From the NCBI RefSeq assembly GCF_003555505.1, contig NZ_CP032152.1, positions 248,001 to 312,000 of the forward strand: a stretch of DNA of 64,000 nt, read 5' to 3'. The notes under the pieces are model-generated. The model was not told where the DNA came from. It was given only the letters and a program-made list of their open reading frames with translations, and did not search any database. The translations under genes and the position numbers were made by a program. Source of the DNA: Thermosynechococcus sichuanensis E542 (lineage in GTDB: Bacteria > Cyanobacteriota > Cyanobacteriia > Thermosynechococcales > Thermosynechococcaceae). Of the stretch, positions 1 through 9,242 are shown one piece after another (the stretch's first letter is position 1; every line of letters begins with the position of its first letter).

Positions 1-1531
1 ACTCGTAGGTGGAGAAGAACCCATGGCGCCCCGTCAGCAGGTAGCCCTCCAGCATCCCCTCCATGGTGTGCTCGCTGAGCATTTCAATGACGCGACCATT
101 GGGGGATAATTCACCGCCATCGGCATCCTCCTCAAAGTATTCGGCAATCCAGAATTTCTTGCTGACCTCGTAAATGGCATTGAGTTTATTGGAAGTCGTT
201 TCATCGGGGCCAAAGACACGGAAATTGGTTGGGTTATTGCGCATCACATCCCGCAGGAAGACGCCAAGGGGACGGGTATTTTCCACCTCAATTTGCGCTG
301 GTTTCTCAAAGGTAATGCCATACTGGCGAAAGTCCGGCATTTTCAAATCCTTGCGCAATAGTCCACCGTTGGCGTGGGGATTCATGCCCATGCGGTAGTT
401 GCCGGTCGGCGCTAAGGCCTTGAGTTCAGGACGAAATGTGCCATTCTCATCAAAGAGTTCCTCAGGACGGTAGCTGCGCAGCCAATTTTCGAGGAGCTTG
501 AGGTTTTCGGGGTTAGTGTGGACATCCGCTAGGGGCACCTGGTGCGATCGCCAGAAGCCTTCCACTTTGTGGCCATTCACTTGCGCAGGTCCAGTCCAAC
601 CCTTGGGGGTACGCAGCACAATCATCGGCCAACGGGGTAAGGTGGTGACACCCTCTTCGCGGGCGGCCCGTTGAATCTCCTTAATTCTAGTCACGCAGTA
701 GTCAAGGGTAGCCGCCATGGCTTGGTGCATTGAGGGGCGATCGGAGCCTTCCACAAAGCAGGGTTCATACCCTAGACCCCGGAAATAGCTCTCCAAATCT
801 TGATGGGGGATTCGTGCCAGAATGGTTGGGTTGTTAATCTTGTAGCCATTCAAGTTGAGAATCGGTAAGACTGCCCCATCCCGCGCTGGGTTGAGGAACT
901 TATTGACATGCCATGAGGTGGCCAAAGGTCCCGTTTCTGCTTCGCCATCGCCAACCACTGCTGCCACAATTAAATCGGGGTTATCAAAAGCCGCACCACA
1001 GGCATGGGAAAGGACATAGCCCAGCTCTCCCCCTTCATGAATTGAGCCGGGGGTTTCTGGGGTGCAGTGGCTACCAATGCCACCGGGGAAGGAGAACTGC
1101 TTGAAGAATTTTTTGAGGCCGTGGGCATCCTCACTAATGTTGTGGTAAATCTCGGTGTAACTGCCCTCAAGGTAAACGGGTGCCAAGACTCCCGGCGCCC
1201 CATGGCCAGGCCCAGCGAGGAAAATCACCTCCTGTTGGTACTTTTTAATAATGCGATTGAGGTGAAGGTAGCAAAAAGCGAGACCCGGACTCGATCCCCA
1301 GTGACCAAGGAGGCGTTTTTTGATGTGTTCAGGCTTGAGGGGTTCCTTGAGCAGGGGATTATCGAGTAGATAAATCATGCCCACGGCCAGATAGTTACAG
1401 GCACGGAAGAAGGCATCCATGGCCTCAACTTCACTATCGCTCAAGGGCTGTCCTTGAATCGTGGCGCGAGCAGGACCAAAAGCATGAATATCCTCAGTGA
1501 GTTCGGTGGGACGGGGAGGAGAGCTAACCAT
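1..1531 (-). CDS. xfp: Phosphoketolase (xylulose-5-phosphate/fructose-6-phosphate), C-terminus cut by window edge
   Basis: Thiamine-diphosphate enzyme that cleaves xylulose-5-P or fructose-6-P with phosphate to give acetyl-phosphate plus a C3 or C4 sugar phosphate. In cyanobacteria this bypasses part of glycolysis. The frame reads from an ATG at 1529-1531 and stays open to base 1, giving about 510 of the roughly 800 residues usual for the family. Visible marks are GHGAPG, an [10 protein letters not shown] stretch, and the ThDP-binding pair GDGEAETGP followed by [11 protein letters not shown]. The gene lies alone on the minus strand, with 236 bases between it and tatD; I saw no clear promoter consensus there. 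The C-terminal transketolase-like part lies outside the window. The identity is secure from the motifs and colinearity. Confidence 0.95.
   Translation of the reverse strand, partial: MVSSPPRPTELTEDIHAFGPARATIQGQPLSDSEVEAMDAFFRACNYLAVGMIYLLDNPLLKEPLKPEHIKKRLLGHWGSSPGLAFCYLHLNRIIKKYQQEVIFLAGPGHGAPGVLAPVYLEGSYTEIYHNISEDAHGLKKFFKQFSFPGGIGSHCTPETPGSIHEGGELGYVLSHACGAAFDNPDLIVAAVVGDGEAETGPLATSWHVNKFLNPARDGAVLPILNLNGYKINNPTILARIPHQDLESYFRGLGYEPCFVEGSDRPSMHQAMAATLDYCVTRIKEIQRAAREEGVTTLPRWPMIVLRTPKGWTGPAQVNGHKVEGFWRSHQVPLADVHTNPENLKLLENWLRSYRPEELFDENGTFRPELKALAPTGNYRMGMNPHANGGLLRKDLKMPDFRQYGITFEKPAQIEVENTRPLGVFLRDVMRNNPTNFRVFGPDETTSNKLNAIYEVSKKFWIAEYFEEDADGGELSPNGRVIEMLSEHTMEGMLEGYLLTGRHGFFSTYE
544..551. 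repeat. HIP1 octamer GCGATCGC (representative copy)
   Basis: This is one copy of the highly iterated palindrome HIP1, a known hallmark of many cyanobacterial genomes. Other exact copies I located are at 2927-2934, 7250-7257, 16770-16777 and 63674-63681, and many more lie through the window, mostly inside coding regions and often in the 10-base form GGCGATCGCC. It is a dispersed sequence motif, not a mobile element. Confidence 0.95.
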
Positions 1532-1767
1532 AAGTATCCTCGTTGAGTCAGCATGAGTATCCAGAAAATCAACCGAGATCAATCGATCAAGGTGCCAACG
1601 GCGTTGATAAAGAGTTCACGGATTGCCTACTTACTAATCAGGACACATCCTAAACGATCGTCTTTAGCCTACAGACCCATCCTAAGATGCTGAAACGGGT
1701 AGGCTCCTAAATGCGCTAGATTTTTTAACGTTGACTCGATTCAAGAAATGCGGCAGTTCCTGAGGAT

Positions 1768-2565
1768 TTATGGGGTAAGTTCGGCGGGCAGCGGCAAACG
1801 AAAAAGATGGCAGGCGTTGAGGGTCGTCTGTTGTTCTAATGCCAAGAGGTCACACTGCCGCAGACGGGCGACGGCTTCAGCGACAAAGCGGACATAGCTA
1901 GGTTCGTTGCGTTTTTCACCCCGTTTGGGCACAGGGGCAAGGAAGGGGCAGTCGGTTTCCACCAGCAGGCGATCGCTGGGAACCATTTGCGCCGAGGCAT
2001 GGATCTGTTTAGCGTTCTTAAAGGTGACGGTGCCGCTAAAGCTAATGAAAAGGCCAAGGTCGAGAAACCACTCGGTTTCTTCGGGGGTACCGCCCCAGCA
2101 GTGCATCACCCCTTGCACGCGCCCGCGATCGCGAACAAACTGTTGCAGTAAATCTCGTGCAGCAGCCGCTGCCTCCCGACAGTGGATAATTACTGGCAAA
2201 TTCAAGCTGTGGGCCACTTCCAACTGTGCCCAAAAGGCCGTCTCCTGTTCTTCGCGGTTCGTGGCTTTGTAAAAATCTAAACCCGTTTCGCCAATGGCCA
2301 CCACCTTAGGATCACTGGCGGCAAGGCTGGCAATTTTGTCCTTGAGATCTGGCTGCCACTGTTCCGTATCCAAGGGATGGAGACCCACTGCCATAAAGAG
2401 TTCGGGAAACTGCGCAGCAAGGCTCTGAATAGTGGGAAATTCACTGGGTTCAACGCAGGAATGAACGAGCCGCACAACTCCTGCCGATCGCCAGCGCTCA
2501 GCCACTGCCTCCAGATCGGGTGCGTACTCTGGAAAGTTGAGATGGACGTGGGTATCCACCAACAT
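1768..2565 (-). CDS. tatD: TatD family metal-dependent deoxyribonuclease
   Basis: Predicted cytosolic metal-dependent hydrolase of the TatD family, whose members act as 3'-5' exo- or endonucleases in DNA repair and RNA turnover. The 265 residues match the usual length. Expected metal and catalytic residues are visible: H6 and H8 of the N-terminal HxH, E93 in GETGLDFY, H128 in HCREA, H155 and D205 in ETDCPF. Its start lies 5 bases after the stop of rpsT, so the two are almost certainly one transcript. I recall rpsT-tatD as a common cyanobacterial pairing, often continuing into rpoB. Here the next gene on the strand is instead xfp, after a 236-base gap. Confidence 0.93.
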   Translation of the reverse strand: MLVDTHVHLNFPEYAPDLEAVAERWRSAGVVRLVHSCVEPSEFPTIQSLAAQFPELFMAVGLHPLDTEQWQPDLKDKIASLAASDPKVVAIGETGLDFYKATNREEQETAFWAQLEVAHSLNLPVIIHCREAAAAARDLLQQFVRDRGRVQGVMHCWGGTPEETEWFLDLGLFISFSGTVTFKNAKQIHASAQMVPSDRLLVETDCPFLAPVPKRGEKRNEPSYVRFVAEAVARLRQCDLLALEQQTTLNACHLFRLPLPAELTP

Positions 2566-2570
2566 GGGGA

Positions 2571-2867
2571 TTAGGCAGCGGGTTGCAGCGTTTTGTTCAG
2601 GATACGGGCTAGACGGGCTTTACGCCGTGCACCGGTGTTGCGATGGAGAACGCCGCGCTTTACGGCTTTGTCAATTTTGCTATAGGCCAAGTTCATTCTG
2701 TGGTGCACTTCTGCTAGCTTTTCTGGGGTTGGCTCAGCACTATACTCACTCACGGCATTCAAGAAGTTTTTAATCAGCGTGCGCACTGCCGAGCGATAGG
2801 CTTTGTTGCGCAGACGGTTGCGCTCAGCAATTTGGGCACGTTTAGCGGCAGATTTGATGTTAGCCAC
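2571..2867 (-). CDS. rpsT: 30S ribosomal protein S20
   Basis: S20 binds 16S rRNA in the body of the small ribosomal subunit. The product is 98 residues, basic and almost entirely helical, opening [10 protein letters not shown] as is typical of the family. The start is a GTG at 2865-2867 with AGGTGA a few bases upstream. It heads a probable rpsT-tatD operon. A good promoter (2909-2936) overlaps the 3' end of larB, so the gene need not depend on readthrough from larB. Confidence 0.96.
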   Translation of the reverse strand: MANIKSAAKRAQIAERNRLRNKAYRSAVRTLIKNFLNAVSEYSAEPTPEKLAEVHHRMNLAYSKIDKAVKRGVLHRNTGARRKARLARILNKTLQPAA

Positions 2868-2908
2868 AGGTCACCTGATGATCAATCACACGTTAAGAAC
2901 AAATAACC

Positions 2909-2936
2909 ATTATAACCGTTGGCTGAGCGATCGCAA
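2909..2936 (-). promoter_or_regulatory. Putative sigma70-type promoter for rpsT-tatD
   Basis: On the minus strand TTGCGA (-35, 2931-2936) and a perfect TATAAT (-10, 2909-2914) are separated by 16 bases. The -35 lies in a HIP1 octamer (2927-2934) and the whole element overlaps the end of larB. The expected leader to the rpsT GTG is about 35-40 bases. Predicted from sequence only. Confidence 0.6.
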
Positions 2937-3671
2937 GATCTTGGCCACCAGCATTGCCGCCCCAAAGCCATTGTCAATATTGACGACACCAATGCCGGGG
3001 GCACAGGAGTTGAGCATTGTCAGTAGCGCTGCTAAACCACCAAAGTTTGCCCCATAGCCAATACTGGTGGGCACCGCAATCACGGGTACTGAGACGAGTC
3101 CCGCCACCACACTGGGCAGTGCCCCCTCCATACCGGCAACCACAATGAGCACGGCCATCTCCTCTAGGCGATCGCGCACACTCAGCAGCCGATGAATGCC
3201 AGCCACCCCCACATCCCAAAACCGCTCAACGCCAAATCCTGAAAGCTGCAACGTCACTGCCGCTTCTTCGGCCACAGGTAAATCCGCTGTACCGGCACAG
3301 ACCAAGCCCACCTGAAGCGGAAACTGCGGCGGCAAAATAGGGGCTGTACTACAAATCCGCGCCTTTTCAAAATAGTGCAGTCCACCGACGCGCGATCGCA
3401 CCACCTCAAACACCTCTGGAGAAATGCGTGTGGCCATCACACAGGGATAGTGGGGACGCATCCGCTCCAGAATTTCGGCAATTTGCTGCGGGGTTTTGCC
3501 GGGACCCCAAATCACCTCTGGAAAGCCAGTGCGCTGCTGCCGCTGGTGATCAATCCGCGCAAAATCACCAATGGGTTCGTAGGCAAGGTGTTGCAGTTGG
3601 CGATAGGCAGTCTCTACACTTAGTTGCCCTTGGGCGATCGCCGTCAAAATTTGCCGCAGTGAATCGGGCAT
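2910..3671 (-). CDS. larB: LarB-like nickel-pincer cofactor synthesis protein (PurE-related carboxylase)
   Basis: In the lactate racemase system LarB carboxylates and hydrolyses nicotinic acid adenine dinucleotide in the first step of nickel-pincer nucleotide synthesis. Many cyanobacteria carry a larB-like gene without an obvious racemase, so the pathway role here is inferred. The 253-residue protein has an N-terminal helical region (to about residue 110) and a C-terminal PurE-like domain. Visible motifs include VCAGTADLPVAEEA, VVAGMEGALPSVVAG and PTSIGYGANFGG. Its ATG directly abuts the TAA of the upstream M50-like gene (stop at 3672-3674, start at 3669-3671), which suggests translational coupling. 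No larC or larE is present in the window. Confidence 0.88.
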   Translation of the reverse strand: MPDSLRQILTAIAQGQLSVETAYRQLQHLAYEPIGDFARIDHQRQQRTGFPEVIWGPGKTPQQIAEILERMRPHYPCVMATRISPEVFEVVRSRVGGLHYFEKARICSTAPILPPQFPLQVGLVCAGTADLPVAEEAAVTLQLSGFGVERFWDVGVAGIHRLLSVRDRLEEMAVLIVVAGMEGALPSVVAGLVSVPVIAVPTSIGYGANFGGLAALLTMLNSCAPGIGVVNIDNGFGAAMLVAKILRSLSQRL

Positions 3672-5138
3672 TTAGCCTCCAATTCCCAACCGACCGGCTA
3701 GCCCTGGTGCCATGGGGATCAAGGTGGCCGCCATCAAGAACAACAGCAGCAGACCCAGACCGGCACGGGTGTCATCGGGTTCGGTAATCTCATCCAGGCT
3801 GGGCTGATCCACATCCCGCTGCAATAGTAGGATCACCAACGCCCAATACAAGGCCAAGGGGTTGACAATCGCCACCAAGCCCAAGACCACAAGGGTAATA
3901 ATTGTTAGTCGCTTGGCGGTTTTTGTGCCGTAAATGGCTTGAATAATGCGTCCGCCATCCAATTGCCCTGCTGGCATCAAGTTCAAGGCAGTCATGATCA
4001 AGCCCAGCCAGCCCAAAATGACAAAGGGATGCACCATCACTACTTCGCTTTGCAACTGCTGCCCCAAAAAGAGCTTGGCGATCGTCCCCACCAAAATCGA
4101 GCCTTGGAAAAAGAGGGTGGGCACCTCTAAACCCTGACTCGTAGGCGAGAGAACAAGGCCAATGCCCAATAGGAGTAGAGAAACACCACCAGCGGCGATC
4201 GCCCCCGCCGCACCAATGTCAAAGAGTTGACTGCGATTGGCAAGGAAGGATTCAATGCGGGTCATGGCACCAAACGTCCCCAACTGCCACGCCGGCAAAA
4301 AGATGGGCGGTCCCAAGCGTGCCTGATAGCGTTTGGCCATTAACCAGTGACCGACTTCCCGTATAGCGGCAATGCCAAAGAGACCCACGGCAAAGGGGAG
4401 CGATCGCTGGAAGAGACCAGTGGTTGGATTCCCCAGTAAGCTAAACCCCTGCAAGATGGCACTGGTCTCCAGACAGGTTCCAAGGGTGGCCACCGCCAAG
4501 AACACCGCTGCCAGCTTCTGAAGAGTGCCCGAGCGAATCGGTTCGGTCGTCATTGGCAAAATCACGACCATCGGCTTGCCATCCCCATTGGCCACCAGAA
4601 AGAGGCGATAGCGATCGGGCAAGGCGGCCTGTAGTCGTTCAGTGAGTTGCTGATGCACTACTTTGGCTTCACCCCGCAGATTTCCCGGGCAAATCACACC
4701 CCCCTTATAGGGAATGTAGTCAGTGGCGAAGTAGGTATCCACGCTAAAGATACTTTGAATCGCTTGCAGGTCTTCAGCAGGGAGGCTGGGGCGTGCGGCA
4801 GGCTGGGCTGGGGTTGTCTGTTCTGTGGTGGCTTGCTCCAGTTCCGAACGGCCAGAGGGGGCAGAGGGTAGGGGCAGTTCGGCGGTGGCTGCCAGCGATC
4901 GCAACCAACGGCCAAGGGCAATATAGGCCACAATCGAGAACACCAGACCAAAGAGCACGGCAGCAAAATTAATCCCAATCCCAAAGCTAAGGCTGCCAAA
5001 CACCACGAGCCAAGGGAGCATCAGGACAAGGGTTTGCAGCCAAGCCACAATTCCCAGCTTGCCGTAGGGCAGGTTACGATACAGTCCCCACGCCAGTAGG
5101 GCGATCGCTCCCGCCAATAGGCCTACCGTAATCATCAT
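3672..5138 (-). CDS. M50/site-2-protease-like membrane protein (EGY-like) with altered zinc motif
   Basis: A 488-residue polytopic membrane protein of the cyanobacterial/plastid EGY-like M50 family, which performs intramembrane proteolysis. Two N-terminal helices (to about residue 75) precede a Pro/Thr/Gln-rich linker (90-120), a soluble domain (120-200) and a C-terminal membrane core. The second active-site motif, NLMPAGQLDGG (386-396, D394), is present. The first motif reads R260-E-V-G-H264 instead of HExxH, so one zinc ligand is replaced by Arg (codon CGG). It may be a pseudoprotease or use altered metal chemistry. The start ATG has a strong GGGAGGT ribosome-binding site. It is the first gene of a probable operon with larB. 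Confidence 0.82.
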   Translation of the reverse strand: MMITVGLLAGAIALLAWGLYRNLPYGKLGIVAWLQTLVLMLPWLVVFGSLSFGIGINFAAVLFGLVFSIVAYIALGRWLRSLAATAELPLPSAPSGRSELEQATTEQTTPAQPAARPSLPAEDLQAIQSIFSVDTYFATDYIPYKGGVICPGNLRGEAKVVHQQLTERLQAALPDRYRLFLVANGDGKPMVVILPMTTEPIRSGTLQKLAAVFLAVATLGTCLETSAILQGFSLLGNPTTGLFQRSLPFAVGLFGIAAIREVGHWLMAKRYQARLGPPIFLPAWQLGTFGAMTRIESFLANRSQLFDIGAAGAIAAGGVSLLLLGIGLVLSPTSQGLEVPTLFFQGSILVGTIAKLFLGQQLQSEVVMVHPFVILGWLGLIMTALNLMPAGQLDGGRIIQAIYGTKTAKRLTIITLVVLGLVAIVNPLALYWALVILLLQRDVDQPSLDEITEPDDTRAGLGLLLLFLMAATLIPMAPGLAGRLGIGG

Positions 5139-5163
5139 GCGTTACCTCCCGCCTCTGCAAACG

Positions 5164-7092
5164 TTAGCGCATGGCCATGGTTGTCAGTTGGGTCAGGACT
5201 TGACTGGCACGCTCTGTAAATTGCTGCATACCATTGGCATCAAAGCCCCGCTGCGACATTAAGGCCAGATCGTAGATATACTGACACAGCTTTTCGACCA
5301 ATGCACCCGTTTCTGAAGTGCCACTGGTTTGAATAATCGTGCCTTGGCTGAGGGTGAGCAGATTTTGCACCAAGGGATGGGCGGTATTCACAACGAGGAT
5401 ATGCTCCTCTGGCAACTGGGCATTGGGTTGCTGCTGCATCATTGCCATCATCTCCTGCATCCGCCGACTGGTTTCCGGCAACAGGATCATTGCTGGGGGA
5501 GCATCTGCCTTGAGGGCTTCGGTGCGAATCGTCAGCTTGGGCTTTTTCAGCACGGATTCAAAGAGGGATTTGATCTGCTCACTGCGGGTTTTCTTCGTGG
5601 TGGGATCCACCAGTTCGCTCTCTTTGTTTTTGTCAATGAGCGTCTCATCCAATTCCGCATCCACCCGCAGGAATTTAACATCCTTGTAGTTCTGCTCTAG
5701 CCACGGCACAAAGTGGGTATCAATGAAGCTGTCCATAAAGAGGACTTCAATGCCTTGGCTTTTCAGCAGTTGCACGTAGGTGGCTTGGTTGACCTCATCG
5801 GTGCAGTAATAGACGCGATTGCCTTGGCGCTCTTTGTTGCGCTCGAGGTATTCCTTGAGGGTGGTGTAGGTTTTGCCATCCACTTGGATACCCCCCTCGC
5901 TGGCCCAAACATCTTCGCTGTCGTTAGCGGTCAGTTCAGCAGTGGTGCGGTAGATGAGAATGTCCTCCACCTGCTTTTTGAATTTTTCGTCATTGATGGA
6001 GCCGAATTTGACAAAGGTGCCCAGGTCTTGCCAAGAGCGCACGTAGGCAGCGGGGTCTTCGCGGTATAGCTCCTTCAGGCGATCGCCCACCTTTTTGGCA
6101 ATGTAGTCCGCAATTTTGCGCACCGTGCGATCGTTTTGGAGGAAACTGCGGGACACATTGAGGGGAATGTCGCTACTGTCAATCACCCCCCGCAGCGGCA
6201 GCAAAAAGCGCGGAATGACCTCTTCACAGTTGTCGCTGACAAAGACTTGATTGCAGTAGAGCTTAATTTGCCCCTTAGTGACATCAATATCGGGGCGCAG
6301 CTTTGGAAAATAGAGAATCCCATTCACCACAAAGGGATAGTCGGTATTGAGGTGTACCCACAGCAGGGGGTCTTCTTGGAAGGGATAGAGATAGCGATAA
6401 AACTCTAGATAGTCCTCTTTGCTGAGGCTATTGGAGGCACTCTTCCACGGGGCAATTTGCTTGTTGATTTGCTCGCCCTCGAGCTTAATCGGCACGGGCA
6501 AGAAGTCACAGTACTTGCGGATGAGTTCACGAATGCGCCCCGGCTCTAGATACTCCAATTCACTGTCTTGGAGCGTCAGGGTGACAGTTGTGCCAACAGT
6601 GGTGCGCTGGCCATCGGAGAGGGTAAATTCGGTGGAGCCGTCACAGGTCCAATGCACGGGGACAGCCCCCTCGCGGTAGGAGAGGGTATCAATTTCCACC
6701 CGATCGGCCACCATAAAGGCGGAGTAAAACCCCAAACCAAAGTGGCCAATAATAGCGTTTTCCCCTTCCCCTTTGTATTTTTGAACAAATTCCTCGGCAC
6801 TAGAAAAAGCTACTTGGGTAATGTACTTCTTCACTTCCTCGGCGGTCATGCCAATGCCGTTGTCGGCGATCGCTAGCTTTTTGTTTTCTTTGTCAATCGT
6901 GATCGTCACTTCTGGGTGATCCACATCGCCGCTATATTCCCCAGAACGTGCCACCATCCGCAGTTTTTGGATAGCATCCACGGCGTTGGAGACCAGTTCC
7001 CGCAGGAAAATCTCATGATCGGAGTAGAGCCACTTTTTAATAATTGGAAAAATATTCTCAGTGTGGATTGAAATGGTTCCCTGTTCCAACAT
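5164..7092 (-). CDS. htpG: Hsp90 chaperone HtpG
   Basis: Cytosolic ATP-dependent dimeric chaperone, linked in cyanobacteria to heat, high-light and oxidative stress survival and to phycobilisome or tetrapyrrole proteins. The start is set at ATG 7090-7092, giving 642 residues and the family opening MLEQGTISIHTE. An in-frame extension to 7203 would run into hemW and is not conserved in type. The GHKL ATPase domain shows LVSNAVDAIQKL, DNGIGM and GHFGLGFYSAFMVAD. The middle domain contains DIPLNVSRSFLQ, and the C-terminal dimerisation region follows. The hemW stop lies 37 bases upstream, so cotranscription is possible. No heat-shock operator such as CIRCE was recognised in that gap. Confidence 0.96.
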   Translation of the reverse strand: MLEQGTISIHTENIFPIIKKWLYSDHEIFLRELVSNAVDAIQKLRMVARSGEYSGDVDHPEVTITIDKENKKLAIADNGIGMTAEEVKKYITQVAFSSAEEFVQKYKGEGENAIIGHFGLGFYSAFMVADRVEIDTLSYREGAVPVHWTCDGSTEFTLSDGQRTTVGTTVTLTLQDSELEYLEPGRIRELIRKYCDFLPVPIKLEGEQINKQIAPWKSASNSLSKEDYLEFYRYLYPFQEDPLLWVHLNTDYPFVVNGILYFPKLRPDIDVTKGQIKLYCNQVFVSDNCEEVIPRFLLPLRGVIDSSDIPLNVSRSFLQNDRTVRKIADYIAKKVGDRLKELYREDPAAYVRSWQDLGTFVKFGSINDEKFKKQVEDILIYRTTAELTANDSEDVWASEGGIQVDGKTYTTLKEYLERNKERQGNRVYYCTDEVNQATYVQLLKSQGIEVLFMDSFIDTHFVPWLEQNYKDVKFLRVDAELDETLIDKNKESELVDPTTKKTRSEQIKSLFESVLKKPKLTIRTEALKADAPPAMILLPETSRRMQEMMAMMQQQPNAQLPEEHILVVNTAHPLVQNLLTLSQGTIIQTSGTSETGALVEKLCQYIYDLALMSQRGFDANGMQQFTERASQVLTQLTTMAMR

Positions 7093-7129
7093 GATGCTTC
7101 CCGTGAGTGTATTCTTGGTCAGACAACCT

Positions 7130-8329
7130 CTAGTGTATCGGTAGGGGTTGCCCTTCCTGTTGGTGGAAAACCGATCCCTCCAAGGCCTCCCAAAGGGTGA
7201 CAATGACGTGATTAGCCACGAGAAATCCTGCTGGCTGTGTCAAGTGCAGGCGATCGCCGGTCAAACAAAGCCTCTCTGGGGACACTTTTGCCGCTGCTGC
7301 TTGTAGTGCTTCAACCCAAGACCTAGGAAATTCAGCCGCCAAAGCAGTGAAAGAGAGGCCATCTTTGAGGCGCAAGCCCAGCATCAGGGTTTCCAACCAG
7401 CGCTCCCACAGGGAATCGGGATTCACTTGGTTCAGACCGGCGGGTAGGGTTTGCAGCCATTGATAGTATTCACGGCGGGTACGCGGACGGCTGAAACGGC
7501 GATGCCCTAGATAACTAGTGGTGCCCATGCCAAAGCCATAGTAGGGTTGATTGCGCCAATAAACTTGATTGTGACGGCAGGCGAACCCCGGTCGGGCATA
7601 GTTAGAAATTTCGTAGTGATCGTAGCCCGCTGCGGTTAACATTTCGTGACCTAGGTGATAGGCAGCGGCGGCCTGCTCTTGGGTGGGGAGGGGGGCTGCT
7701 TCGGGTTGATAGCGTTTGCTGAAGACGGTTTTTGGCTCAATGATCAGGTCATAAATAGATAAATGCCTTGGGTTGAGGGCGATCGCTCGCTCTAGGGCAA
7801 ATTGCCAGTCCGCTAAGGATTGTTGCGGTAAGCCTGAAATGAGATCCATGCTCCAATTTTCTACCCCCGCCCTATCAATCATTGCAACTGCCCCCTCAAC
7901 ATCAGCGACATTGTGACTACGGCCACAGACCCGCAATAGCTCATCGTCAAAGGCTTGTACACCTAAGCTGACGCGATTCACCCCTACTTTGAGATAGCCC
8001 TGCAATTGTTCTAGGTCAAATGTTCCCGGATCCATTTCCATGGAAATTTCTGCTCCTAAGGCAATCCCGATCTGGCGATCGAGGACTTCCAGCAGTTGGC
8101 CAATGTATTGAGGCGGGACTAGAGACGGTGTTCCCCCCCCAAAAAAGATCGTTTGGAGCGGGAGCGGCTCAGCAGGGGTTTGGGCAATTTCTTGACACAG
8201 CGCAGCCACATACTCTTGGATGAGCGATTCTGCCAGTGTCGGAGACTCCCCCACCACCGTAATCGGAAAGTCACAGTAGAAGCAGCGGCGCCGACAAAAG
8301 GGCAGATGAATGTATGCGGCTGTAGTCAT
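7130..8329 (-). CDS. hemW: HemW-type radical SAM protein (heme chaperone/HemN-like)
   Basis: Radical SAM protein of the HemN/HemW family. HemW members bind heme and hand it to client proteins, while true HemN oxidises coproporphyrinogen III without oxygen. The 399 residues start at ATG 8327-8329. The cluster motif is C12-x3-C16-x2-C19 close to the N-terminus (HLPFCRRRCFYC), followed by FFGGGTPS and EMDPGTF. The compact length and the lack of a long N-terminal extension favour HemW over HemN, but the sequence alone cannot prove it. The upstream secreted-protein gene stops 7 bases before the start, so the two are probably cotranscribed, with htpG next. Confidence 0.88.
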   Translation of the reverse strand: MTTAAYIHLPFCRRRCFYCDFPITVVGESPTLAESLIQEYVAALCQEIAQTPAEPLPLQTIFFGGGTPSLVPPQYIGQLLEVLDRQIGIALGAEISMEMDPGTFDLEQLQGYLKVGVNRVSLGVQAFDDELLRVCGRSHNVADVEGAVAMIDRAGVENWSMDLISGLPQQSLADWQFALERAIALNPRHLSIYDLIIEPKTVFSKRYQPEAAPLPTQEQAAAAYHLGHEMLTAAGYDHYEISNYARPGFACRHNQVYWRNQPYYGFGMGTTSYLGHRRFSRPRTRREYYQWLQTLPAGLNQVNPDSLWERWLETLMLGLRLKDGLSFTALAAEFPRSWVEALQAAAAKVSPERLCLTGDRLHLTQPAGFLVANHVIVTLWEALEGSVFHQQEGQPLPIH

Positions 8330-8336
8330 TGTTTTC

Positions 8337-9143
8337 TTAGCGAGTTTCGGGTGAAATCTGGTCACGAAGCTGACCTTTGGCAACCAATAGCTCCCATGCC
8401 CGCAAAACAGCGACCAAATCAGAGGCAAGGCGGTATTCATTGGCTTCAGCAAAGCGTACCGTTGCAGTGGGGGTAGAGACGAGATGAATAGGCAGCGGTC
8501 GCTCTAGGGGTGTGGGTACAAAATCAAAGCCATTGAAGCGCTCAAATCGGCGATCGCTCAACAATTGATTAAATTGACTGACTTGAGCAGGTGTCACTGT
8601 GCGCAGCGTACGGCTGAGGGTTTCACCGCGAGCATTGGTGGTTTGCTGCACAATCCGACCATCGTTATAAAGCAGTATCGTTGTCCTTGAGGGTGGACGG
8701 TTGCCAGAGGCATCACTTTGGCGAATCACGCGAAAACTCACGCCCTCAGGAAGAGGGGGCGGCAACTCCTCTGGACTTAGGCGTTGGGGGCGCTGAATCA
8801 GGGTGCCAATCATCCGACTGCCAGCGGCATCCCAAAGAATCAGGGAACCACTTTGATTGCTGCGATAAACCCACTGTTGGGGATAGGGAGCATTGGGATT
8901 CGTCAGGGTAATTTCCCAACCGGGGGTCAAGCGCTCGGCACAATCAACCCGCAATCCCCCCAAGCCCAAACAGCCATCAGACCACACCTTAGGCTGAACT
9001 TGAACCACGCTAATTTGTTCTGGTTCCTCACCAAACTGCTGGGCAGCGATCGCGATCGCCCGCGTGATCATCTCTGGAGCTGGTGTTGCTGCTTGAACCA
9101 CGAGGGGCACTGCCACTGCCAAGAGGGATGTCCAACCATTCAT
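8337..9143 (-). CDS. Conserved cyanobacterial secreted protein, unknown function
   Basis: I do not recognise a characterised function. The 268-residue product begins with a short hydrophobic signal-like segment (about residues 4-20, ending VVQAATPAPE), which implies export to the periplasm or thylakoid lumen. Residues 50-100 contain a pattern I associate with several cyanobacterial exported proteins: WSDGCLGLGG, a second Cys about 10 residues later, PGW and WVYRSNQSG. The two Cys could form a disulfide. The C-terminal half (about 150-265) looks like a separate alpha/beta domain (LLYNDGR, QFNQLLSDRRFERFNG). It sits between the psbA terminator and hemW, with a stop 7 bases before the hemW start. 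Confidence 0.7.
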   Translation of the reverse strand: MNGWTSLLAVAVPLVVQAATPAPEMITRAIAIAAQQFGEEPEQISVVQVQPKVWSDGCLGLGGLRVDCAERLTPGWEITLTNPNAPYPQQWVYRSNQSGSLILWDAAGSRMIGTLIQRPQRLSPEELPPPLPEGVSFRVIRQSDASGNRPPSRTTILLYNDGRIVQQTTNARGETLSRTLRTVTPAQVSQFNQLLSDRRFERFNGFDFVPTPLERPLPIHLVSTPTATVRFAEANEYRLASDLVAVLRAWELLVAKGQLRDQISPETR

Positions 9144-9171
9144 TAATACAGTCTCTAGTCTTCGACCATCA

Positions 9172-9205
9172 TAAAAAGAAAGACCGCCCCCGATAAAGAG
9201 GCGGT
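9172..9205 (-). terminator. Rho-independent terminator of psbA
   Basis: On the minus strand ACCGCC (9200-9205) pairs with GGCGGT (9183-9188) around an 11-base loop and is followed by a T-rich tract (9172-9182). It lies about 40 bases beyond the psbA stop and would isolate psbA from the next minus-strand gene. Confidence 0.85.
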
Positions 9206-9242
9206 TCCCTTAACTAAACGCTAGTTAGAGTTGCTCTGGAAA

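Noticed and set aside
7093-7203. N-terminal extension of HtpG
   Set aside because: The added 37 residues have no family character and the extension runs into the end of hemW; the ATG at 7092 gives the normal HtpG start.
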